Positions 1 through 5,240 of a DNA stretch of 7,127 nucleotides are shown here, piece after piece (the first letter of the stretch is position 1; each line of letters starts with the position of its first letter). The DNA comes from Paracoccaceae bacterium (lineage in GTDB: Bacteria > Pseudomonadota > Alphaproteobacteria > Rhodobacterales > Rhodobacteraceae): positions 1 to 7,127 of the forward strand of contig WFTU01000251.1 in the NCBI GenBank assembly GCA_015485375.1, in the 5' to 3' direction. The notes below the pieces were generated by a model. That model saw only the letters and a list, made by a program, of their open reading frames with translations, ran no database searches and was not told where the DNA came from. Made by a program: the position numbers and the translations under genes.

Positions 1-708
1 ATTGCCGACAGCGTCGGTGCCATCCTGATGGTCGATATGGCTCATTTCGCCGGTCTGGTGGCGGCGGGCGAGCATCCCTCCCCCTTCCCGCACGCGCATG
101 TGGCAACCACGACCACCCATAAAACCCTGCGCGGCCCGCGCGGCGGCATGATCCTGACCAACGACGCGGATATCGCGAAAAAGGTCAACTCGGCCATCTT
201 CCCCGGCATTCAGGGCGGCCCGCTGATGCACGTCATCGCCGCCAAGGCCGTGGCCTTCGGCGAGGCCCTGCGCCCCGAGTTCAAGACCTACCAGAAAGCC
301 GTGCGCGCCAACGCGGTGGTGCTGGCCGAAACCCTGATGAAAGGCGGCCTCGATATCGTCACCGGCGGCACCGACACCCATGTGATGCTGGTCGATCTGC
401 GTCCGAAAGGCGTGAAAGGCAACGCGACCGAAAAGGCTTTGGGGCGCGCCCATATCACCTGCAACAAGAACGGCATCCCCTTCGATCCGGAAAAACCGAT
501 GGTAACCTCCGGCGTGCGCCTCGGCACCCCGGCCGGCACCACCCGCGGCTTTGGCGAGGAAGAATTCCGCATGATCGGCGAAATGATCGTGGAGGTCGTC
601 GACGGCCTCGCCGCCAATGGCGAGGACGGCAATAGCGCGGTCGAGGAAGCGGTGAAGGCCAGGGTTCTGGCCCTTTGCGAACGCTTCCCGATGTACCCGA
701 ACCTCTAA
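1..708 (+). CDS. glyA: Serine hydroxymethyltransferase, C-terminal part (5' end outside window)
   Basis: This PLP enzyme interconverts serine plus tetrahydrofolate with glycine plus 5,10-methylenetetrahydrofolate, the main cytosolic source of one-carbon units. The reading frame is open from base 1, so the start lies upstream. The PLP-binding Asp and His of the VDMAH motif are at 34-36 and 43-45. The Schiff-base lysine of the TTTTHKTLRGPRGG motif is the codon at 121-123. The arginine of SGVRLGTPAGTTRGF at 517-519 matches the substrate-carboxylate arginine of the E. coli enzyme. About 194 residues follow the lysine, close to the roughly 188 in E. coli GlyA, so the C-terminus is intact and ends in MYPNL with TAA. 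It faces the next gene convergently. The identification is secure; only the N-terminal half is missing. Confidence 0.98.
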   Translation: MADSVGAILMVDMAHFAGLVAAGEHPSPFPHAHVATTTTHKTLRGPRGGMILTNDADIAKKVNSAIFPGIQGGPLMHVIAAKAVAFGEALRPEFKTYQKAVRANAVVLAETLMKGGLDIVTGGTDTHVMLVDLRPKGVKGNATEKALGRAHITCNKNGIPFDPEKPMVTSGVRLGTPAGTTRGFGEEEFRMIGEMIVEVVDGLAANGEDGNSAVEEAVKARVLALCERFPMYPNL

Positions 709-715
709 ACAACAA

Positions 716-742
716 AGGGCGGCCCGTTTCCGGCGCCGCCCT
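716..742 (-). terminator. Hairpin between convergent glyA and the PepSY-like gene
   Basis: AGGGCGGC (716-723) pairs perfectly with GCCGCCCT (735-742) across an 11-nt loop. Read on the minus strand the stem is followed by a U-rich stretch (UUUGUUGUUU), which fits an intrinsic terminator for the minus-strand gene ending at 787. On the plus strand, for glyA, the tail after the stem is C/T-mixed and weaker. It may serve both genes. Confidence 0.65.
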
Positions 743-786
743 CTGCCCTCTCAGTCTTGCTGGCCTGTTCGCAAAAGCCGCAGACT

Positions 787-1272
787 TTAGTCGTCGTTGC
801 CTTCGGAGCCGTTGTCGTCGGAACCGTTCCGGTCCGAACCGTTGTCATTGCGGTCGTTGTCGCGCGAACCGTTGTCGTCGCGGCCATTGTCGTCATTCCC
901 GTTACCGTCATCGCCCGGCATGCCGCTGGCCATGGCACCTGCGCCATTGGCAACAGTGTCGACAACAGCGCCGGTTGCGGCGGTGTATGTGATCTGGCGG
1001 GTCACACCGGCAGCCGATACAGCGTTGACAACATAGTCACCGTTCGCGCTTTTGACGACGCTGGTGATGGTGTAACCTTGCGCGTTCAGCTGGCTTTTGA
1101 TCTGCACAACAATCGGGTCGTTGGCCAGAGCGGCCGGAACACCCGTCGTCGCGGGAGCGGCCAGATTGATAGCCGGTGCTGCCGGAGCAGTTGCGGGCGC
1201 GGTCTGTGCGGAAACAGCAGCAGCAGACAGTACGAGTGCGGATACGGCGGATACAAAGGTGATCGATTTCAT
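787..1272 (-). CDS. Secreted PepSY-like protein with Asp/Asn/Gly-rich tail (161 aa)
   Basis: Small exported protein of unknown function. The start chosen is the ATG at 1270-1272. It is preceded by a GGAG Shine-Dalgarno (CTCC on the plus strand, 1282-1285) and begins a clear signal peptide (MKSITFVSAVSALVLSAAAVSA, cleavage near residue 22). An upstream in-frame ATG at 1341 would bury the signal peptide and was rejected. Residues 23-50 are an Ala/Pro/Thr-rich linker. Residues about 52-105 (IKSQLNAQGYTITSV, GDYVVNA, YTAATGAVV) follow the helix, strand, strand, 'd.atG.vv' pattern of PepSY-type domains, which in other proteins inhibit peptidases or act in the envelope. Residues 120-161 are low complexity: 14 Asp, one Glu, four Arg and no hydrophobic residue, built from DDNG/NGS units. 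The tail could bind divalent cations or stay disordered. The gene has its own terminator side (716-742) and leader. The PepSY assignment is by eye and moderate; secretion is confident. Confidence 0.85.
   Translation of the reverse strand: MKSITFVSAVSALVLSAAAVSAQTAPATAPAAPAINLAAPATTGVPAALANDPIVVQIKSQLNAQGYTITSVVKSANGDYVVNAVSAAGVTRQITYTAATGAVVDTVANGAGAMASGMPGDDGNGNDDNGRDDNGSRDNDRNDNGSDRNGSDDNGSEGNDD
790..915 (-). repeat. Degenerate repeat encoding the D/N/G/S tail
   Basis: The 3' end of the PepSY-like gene is built from irregular reiterations. On the plus strand a core like GAACCGTTGTCGTCG recurs with changes, encoding DDNGS-type units. The unit length varies, so this is a degenerate short repeat and not a strict tandem array. 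Such tracts can change length by slippage. Confidence 0.6.
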
Positions 1273-1281
1273 TTTCAGGTT

Positions 1282-1313
1282 CTCCAGTTTGGGTTTGTGT
1301 GTGTTTGTGTGTA
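1282..1313 (-). promoter_or_regulatory. A/C-only leader plus Shine-Dalgarno of the PepSY-like gene
   Basis: On the minus strand, bases 1312 down to 1287 contain only A and C (CACACAAACACACAC-like) for 26 nt, directly before the GGAG ribosome-binding site. The leader should be unstructured. A/C-rich leaders are known in other bacteria as translation enhancers and as small-RNA target sites; which applies here is not visible. Confidence 0.45.
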
Positions 1314-1469
1314 GTCGGTTAGTGTTTCGGGTCGTCCACAACGCTGTGTTGCGATGGGATGAATTTGGACCACCGGCCCGAAAACCTGAATTGCGTTTTG
1401 GGTATAAATCCGGCTTCTAAACCGAAGCGGTATCGCCCGGAATTCGCCGGTTTTTTGCCCCTGAAGGCC

Positions 1470-1498
1470 CATAAACCGCGCTTAAGCGAAAGTTTATG
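1470..1498. repeat. Two-part dyad around a 10-bp palindrome
   Basis: CATAAAC (1470-1476) and GTTTATG (1492-1498) flank the perfect palindrome CGCTTAAGCG (1479-1488), with 2 and 3 unpaired bases between. It could be a regulator site upstream of the PepSY-like gene or an RNA hairpin. The function is unknown. Confidence 0.55.
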
Positions 1499-1620
1499 CC
1501 CCCGTTTTCCCTGTTTTTCGGGGGGGATTCGCGAAAAACCTGCCGGAACGACTCAAACGCCCCTGCGCGACAAGCACGACAAACAGAATCGGAAAAACCG
1601 GAATTCGGGGGCTGAAAAAG

Positions 1621-1649
1621 AAAACCCCGCCGGAATACGGCGGGGTTTT
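1621..1649 (-). terminator. Strong intrinsic terminator of the first PBP-OmpA gene
   Basis: A perfect 12-bp stem, AAAACCCCGCCG (1621-1632) with CGGCGGGGTTTT (1638-1649), closes a 5-nt loop. On the minus strand it is followed by UUUUCUUUUU. It lies about 34 nt past the TAG at 1684-1686, the expected place for a Rho-independent terminator of that gene. Confidence 0.93.
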
Positions 1650-1683
1650 GCAACAATCGGGGCGACCGGAGCCGCCGCGTAAT

Positions 1684-3270
1684 CTAGCCTTTGTCGCGAA
1701 TCCATACCTCGACACGGCGATTGACCGCCTTGCCGTCGGCAGAATCGTTGCACCCCAGCGGCGCAACCTCGCCAAAGCCGACCGCGACCAGCGGTACGTT
1801 GGCGGCGTCGCCACCCAGTGCTTCGTTCAGCGCATCCAGAACCTGCTGGGCACGGCGTTTCGACAGCGCCTCGTTCTGCCCGCCTGTTCCGGCAGCGTCG
1901 GAGAACCCGGCCAGAACCACCTCTTTACCGGTCAGGTCGGTGCTGCGAATGAACTCCGCCAGACGCGGAATATCGCCCACGGCCTGCGCGTCAAGCTGCG
2001 CGACACCGGTTTTGAAGCGGAAGGTGGTGGACAGACGGTCCGCCACGGCCAGCTCGGCAAACACTTTCTGCACGCGACGGAAAGTGGCGTCGTTCTGCGT
2101 GTCCAGCATGGAGTTGATCAGACGCCGCCCCTGATGCTCGATCGCCAGCGAGGTAATCGTCTGGTTGACAAAGCCCGCTTCGGCGATCGCTTCCTGTGCG
2201 GCCGGAGACTGCACATAGTTCAGGAAACCGGTCATCTTCTCGGCCCGGTCCTGCGCCCGCGAGGCGGTGCGCACGGAACTGGTGTAGAAATACACACGCC
2301 GCGCCAGCGGATACTCACCGGTCTTGATGGTAAAGTCGCTCGGCTCCGAGACGAAACCGCAGGTGCCGCGCACCGGCATGGCGCGCAGGTCCCCCTTGGC
2401 GGAAATGCTGGTAAATCCGATACCGGCCGGGTCGGCCTTCACGGCAGCAACCAGATCGGCGTCGTCATTGAACGCTTTGGCGTTCGGCGCGAAAGTGCCG
2501 TTCACGTCATGGAACACCACGCGGGCAAAGTCGGTGGTGGTGCCGGATGCATCATTGCGGCGATACAGGTTGATCGCCATGTCCGGCCCGCCAACCTGCG
2601 ACCAGTTGGTGATGGAGCCGCTGAAGATTCCGGCCATTTCCTCGACCGAAAGCGATTTCACCGGATTGCCGTCCGGCACAACGATCACCACCCCGTCAAG
2701 CGCGGCCACGATCTGGTTTGCGGCGTCAAAGGGATCCCCCAGACCGGCGGCGATCAGCTGCTCGGCCTCGTCGGGGCGCACGGTGCGTGTCGACATCACG
2801 ATCTCGGCGCTACCTTCGAGCAGGGCCTGGAACGCGGTCTCGGAACCGAAAGAATAGATATCCACATCGGCAAACGGGTTTCCGTCCGGCAGAACGAAGG
2901 AGTATTTCGTCACCCCTTCGGTATCCGAAGGCAGCTGTTCGAGCGACAGCCCGAACCCGCCCGCGAAGCTGCGGAAAATTCCGGGAATCAGCGTGTTCCC
3001 GATGGTGCTGGACCCCGAGAGGCGGAAATCCACATCGATCAGTTCGGGACAATCGCCGATACATTCGACTTCGTCCGCCAGAATACTGAGATTGCCAAGC
3101 ATGGTCTTGAGGACATAGTTCTGCCCGTCAAACTCGACGAGCTCACCTGTCATTGACACCGTTCCGTCCATGGACCGCAGCGTGACGGTCTGTGAAAACG
3201 CCGTGCTGCCCATCAGAAACGCGGCGGCTGTTATGGATAACAGCGATTTTGAAATACCTTTGACGCGCAC
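1684..3270 (-). CDS. PstS-like substrate-binding / OmpA peptidoglycan-binding fusion, paralogue A (528 aa)
   Basis: Predicted periplasmic protein that binds a small ligand and anchors to peptidoglycan. The start is GTG at 3268-3270, with an AAAGGGG ribosome-binding site 6-7 nt upstream. A signal peptide covers residues 1-26 (cleavage near AFS-Q). Residues about 28-76 form a short domain (TGELVEFDGQNYVLKTMLG) ending in a C70-IGD-C74 pair followed by Pro. Residues about 80-375 resemble PstS-type binding proteins: GSSTIG near 86-91, NPV and GSITNWSQVGG near 202-228, and RRNDASGTTTDF at 237-248, whose Ser-Gly-Thr matches the phosphate-contact loop of PstS. Residues about 414-525 are an OmpA C-terminal domain, with D458 (GFSDAAG) and R473 (LSKRRAQQV) at the diaminopimelate-binding positions and the typical NRRVEVWI end. 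No permease or ATPase gene is adjacent. The ligand is probably phosphate or a similar anion, by inference. Architecture is confident; the role is unknown. Confidence 0.93.
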   Translation of the reverse strand: MRVKGISKSLLSITAAAFLMGSTAFSQTVTLRSMDGTVSMTGELVEFDGQNYVLKTMLGNLSILADEVECIGDCPELIDVDFRLSGSSTIGNTLIPGIFRSFAGGFGLSLEQLPSDTEGVTKYSFVLPDGNPFADVDIYSFGSETAFQALLEGSAEIVMSTRTVRPDEAEQLIAAGLGDPFDAANQIVAALDGVVIVVPDGNPVKSLSVEEMAGIFSGSITNWSQVGGPDMAINLYRRNDASGTTTDFARVVFHDVNGTFAPNAKAFNDDADLVAAVKADPAGIGFTSISAKGDLRAMPVRGTCGFVSEPSDFTIKTGEYPLARRVYFYTSSVRTASRAQDRAEKMTGFLNYVQSPAAQEAIAEAGFVNQTITSLAIEHQGRRLINSMLDTQNDATFRRVQKVFAELAVADRLSTTFRFKTGVAQLDAQAVGDIPRLAEFIRSTDLTGKEVVLAGFSDAAGTGGQNEALSKRRAQQVLDALNEALGGDAANVPLVAVGFGEVAPLGCNDSADGKAVNRRVEVWIRDKG

Positions 3271-3276
3271 AAGAAT

Positions 3277-3305
3277 CCCCTTTCGTAGTTCGGCCCGGCC
3301 GGGCC
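3277..3305 (-). promoter_or_regulatory. Leader of paralogue A: GC palindrome next to the ribosome-binding site
   Basis: The ribosome-binding site AAAGGGG (CCCCTTT on the plus strand, 3277-3283) supports the GTG start at 3270. Eight bases upstream of it lies GGCCCGGCCGGGCC (3292-3305), a perfect 14-bp palindrome that would fold as a compact stem or dimerise as DNA. It may tune translation or bind a protein. Confidence 0.5.
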
Positions 3306-3392
3306 AGTGGAATCTGTCGGGAGTGCTTCCGAAAGCCTGCCCATACCTTGACCATACAATTATGGCGGTAATTTTCCACAGAAAAATTCATC

Positions 3393-3430
3393 GCGGTTGA
3401 AAGCGGCCCGCAAGGGCTGCCTTCAACTGC
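3393..3430. repeat. Long imperfect hairpin between the two PBP-OmpA genes
   Basis: Bases 3393-3409 pair with 3414-3430 around a GCAA loop. As plus-strand RNA this gives 14 Watson-Crick pairs, two G-U pairs and one mismatch, with a GNRA-type tetraloop. As minus-strand RNA it has one G-U pair and two mismatches. A short T-run follows on the minus strand only after about nine bases, so it is a poor fit to a canonical terminator, although it lies downstream of paralogue B. Confidence 0.55.
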
Positions 3431-3441
3431 AATGTTCCGCT

Positions 3442-3466
3442 GGCGCCGCGAAAGGGCGGCGGCGCC
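3442..3466 (-). terminator. GC-rich hairpin just after paralogue B, possible terminator
   Basis: GGCGCCGC (3442-3449) pairs with GCGGCGCC (3459-3466) over a 9-nt loop, 16 nt past the stop at 3483-3485. No T-run follows on the minus strand, so termination is likely weak or Rho-assisted and read-through into paralogue A is possible. Confidence 0.4.
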
Positions 3467-3482
3467 TGTTTACACCCCGACG

Positions 3483-5051
3483 CTAGCGCGCGTCGCGGAT
3501 CCAGATCTCTACCCGGCGGTTGGTCTCGCGACCCTGCTCGGTGCTGTTGCAATCAAGCGGCGACGCCTCGCCAAAACCCTTCGATACGATATCGAAGCCC
3601 TTGCCGTCGTCGCCCAGCGCCTCGTGCAGCGCATCGACGATGAACTTCGCCCGCCGCGCGGACAGGGAAACATTGGTTCTGGCCGACCCGAAGGAATCCG
3701 TGAAGCCGAGGACCAGCACTTCCTTGCCGGTCATATCGCGTTCGCGCAGGAAATCCGCCAGATTGAGCAGGTCCCTCGACCCGCGCTCGTCAAGCCGCGA
3801 AAACCCTTTGCCAAAACGGAAAGTCGTGGACACCCGTGTTGCGCCGCGCAGCTCCTTGGCGATCGTTTTCAGCGAGTTGAAGCTGACCGTTTCCTGATCG
3901 GTGAGGATCATGTTGAGCAACCGGTTACCCTGCCCGTTAACCGCGCGGATGCCAATCAAATCGTCCACATATCCGGCCGCGGCTACAGCCGCCTGCGCCT
4001 CGTCGGTTCTGACGAAATCCAGAAACGCCTGCACGGGACCGGAGCGTTCGGCCCCGCCCGAGACAATATAGAACCGCTGCGAGAGCGGATATTCCTCGGC
4101 CCGCAGCGCAAAATCGGTCGGGGTCGAATAGATACCGCACTCGCCCTGCAGCGACAGCACCCTGCCGCCGTTCACACCGCCCATGCCGGTAAAGGCGATA
4201 GCGGCGGGATCGGACGAAACGCGGGCATTCAATTCTTCGTTATTGGCGACTTCGGTAACGCTGTCGGCATAGTCCAGTTTATCGGGCGCCAGAAATTCGC
4301 CGGTAAAATGCGAGCTTTCGCCCATATCGCGCGCCAGCATATAGGGCCTGATCTCCAGGTTCGGCCCGCCAACCTCGGACCAGTTGGTGATCTTGCCGGA
4401 ATATATGCCGGCAATCTGTTTCCCGGTCAGGGAATCAACCGGATTGCCCGGCGATACGACAAAGCCGAGACCATCGAGCGCGACCACGTATTCGGACACC
4501 CTGCCTGCCGCGCCCTCTTTCTCTCCGGTCAGGGCGGTTCGCTGTTCTTCGGTAAACGGCACCGTCAGCATTCCGATCTGCGCCTCGCCAGCAACCAGTG
4601 CATCGACAACGGTGTCTTCCCCGTCCGGAGCCACGGTGATTTCCACATAGGGTTCCCCGTCAGCCGTTGTCAGCACGAATACGGATTTGCCGTCATCAGC
4701 CCCGATCTGCTCGGTGACCGTCATATCCTGCATCAGCGCGAAATAGCGGATCAGCTCGGGCATCAGCCCCTCGCCGATGGCACTGGACCCGACAATCGAG
4801 AAGCGGGTCTGGTCGATCAGCGACGGGCAATCCACACCGTCACAAATCACCTTGCTCGCATCCAGAGAGATCACCCCGAGCAAGCCGCGCAGGACATAGG
4901 TCTTGCCGTCAAAGGAGATCAGCTCGCCGGAAACCGCCATCGAGCGGTCTGGCGTCAGAAGGGTAATCGGTTCCCCCTGTGCCGTCGTGGCCAATAGCGC
5001 GGATGTCAGAAAGAGGGCGGCCGAGGGCCGCAGTTTCGAAAGAATAGCCAT
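3483..5051 (-). CDS. PstS-like substrate-binding / OmpA peptidoglycan-binding fusion, paralogue B (522 aa)
   Basis: Upstream tandem paralogue of the neighbouring fusion gene, with the same domain order. The ATG at 5049-5051 has a GGGAG ribosome-binding site five bases upstream and opens a signal peptide (residues 1-26, cleavage near AQG). The N-terminal mini-domain (SGELISFDGKTYVLRGLLG) ends with C70-DGVD-C75-Pro. The binding domain runs from about 82 to 370 and keeps VGSSAIG, NPVDSL and GKITNWSEVGGPN. The anion-contact loop reads RDMGESSHF at 241-249 instead of SGTT, and the arginine in the earlier TRTVRP motif of paralogue A is replaced (LTVPF). Residues about 407-520 are an OmpA domain with D452 (GFTDSFG) and R467 (LSARRAKF), ending NRRVEIWIRD. 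It therefore should hold peptidoglycan but probably binds a different ligand or none. The gene is 212 bp from paralogue A and could be cotranscribed with it, though hairpins lie between them. Confidence 0.93.
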   Translation of the reverse strand: MAILSKLRPSAALFLTSALLATTAQGEPITLLTPDRSMAVSGELISFDGKTYVLRGLLGVISLDASKVICDGVDCPSLIDQTRFSIVGSSAIGEGLMPELIRYFALMQDMTVTEQIGADDGKSVFVLTTADGEPYVEITVAPDGEDTVVDALVAGEAQIGMLTVPFTEEQRTALTGEKEGAAGRVSEYVVALDGLGFVVSPGNPVDSLTGKQIAGIYSGKITNWSEVGGPNLEIRPYMLARDMGESSHFTGEFLAPDKLDYADSVTEVANNEELNARVSSDPAAIAFTGMGGVNGGRVLSLQGECGIYSTPTDFALRAEEYPLSQRFYIVSGGAERSGPVQAFLDFVRTDEAQAAVAAAGYVDDLIGIRAVNGQGNRLLNMILTDQETVSFNSLKTIAKELRGATRVSTTFRFGKGFSRLDERGSRDLLNLADFLRERDMTGKEVLVLGFTDSFGSARTNVSLSARRAKFIVDALHEALGDDGKGFDIVSKGFGEASPLDCNSTEQGRETNRRVEIWIRDAR

Positions 5052-5228
5052 AATAGCTCCCTACAATAGTTTACGCGCCACCGAAAAAAGATGGCCCACT
5101 TGTTACATTTCACATGCCGCAACAAAAACCTGCGGCGAGGACAATTTCTCCATGTACAAACTGGAGCGATACCGGTTCGATTTCAATAAACATTATCGGT
5201 TTGAGGGTTGTCTAACGCGACGTAACCC
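5052..5228. other. Relatively AT-rich spacer with inverted repeats, upstream of paralogue B
   Basis: This spacer should contain the paralogue B promoter and the tetR-gst terminator. Visible dyads are GCCGCA/TGCGGC (5116-5121 with 5131-5136), CTCCA/TGGAG (5148-5152 with 5162-5166) and the 9-bp stem at 5201-5232. None has a clear downstream T-run on the minus strand, and no strong -35/-10 pair stands out. Confidence 0.5.
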
Positions 5229-5240
5229 TCAATCGAGGGT
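5201..5240 (-). terminator. Overlapping alternative hairpins at the 3' end of the GST-like gene
   Basis: TTGAGGGTT (5201-5209) pairs perfectly with AACCCTCAA (5224-5232), which includes the GST stop codon. ACCCTC (5225-5230) can instead pair with GAGGGT (5235-5240). The two stems exclude each other. It may be the 3' terminator or stabiliser of the tetR-gst transcript, but no T-run follows. Confidence 0.4.

Larger units (their letters stand above)
1273..1683. other. Gene-free stretch between the PepSY-like gene and the first PBP-OmpA gene
   Basis: No credible gene was found in these 411 bases. The open frames crossing it run through the terminator and have no recognisable protein character. 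It holds the A/C leader (1287-1312), small inverted repeats at 1413-1428 and 1437-1450, a dyad at 1470-1498, a GTTTTTCG/CGAAAAAC hairpin at 1513-1539 enclosing a run of seven G (1520-1526), and the terminator at 1621-1649. The promoter of the PepSY-like gene should lie here on the minus strand, but no convincing -35/-10 pair was found. Confidence 0.7.

Noticed and set aside
1273..1341. Longer start for the PepSY-like gene at 1341
   Set aside because: It would place 23 polar residues before the signal peptide and translate the A/C leader. The ATG at 1272 has a good Shine-Dalgarno.
1437..1456. CCGG stem followed by six T as a plus-strand terminator
   Set aside because: The stem is only 4 bp and no plus-strand gene ends upstream near it.
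1359..1682. 107-codon plus-strand ORF in the gene-free stretch
   Set aside because: It crosses the strong terminator stem, has no clear ribosome-binding site and no protein-like composition.
1648..3156. 502-codon plus-strand open frame opposite paralogue A
   Set aside because: It is a GC-rich antisense shadow. It starts inside the terminator, has no domain-like sequence, and lies opposite a gene with complete domain architecture.
3348..3387. Promoter-like hexamers upstream of paralogue A (a CATAAT -10 on the minus strand at 3359-3364, and TTGACC on the plus strand)
   Set aside because: No acceptable partner hexamer was found at proper spacing, so it is too weak to annotate.
3432..4997. 521-codon plus-strand open frame opposite paralogue B
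   Set aside because: It is the same kind of antisense shadow, composed of His/Gly/Arg-rich sequence without a recognisable fold, opposite a well-supported gene.
2527..5051. Pho box for PhoB control of the PstS-like genes
   Set aside because: I looked for CTGTCAT-type direct repeats upstream of both genes and saw none, so phosphate regulation is not claimed.
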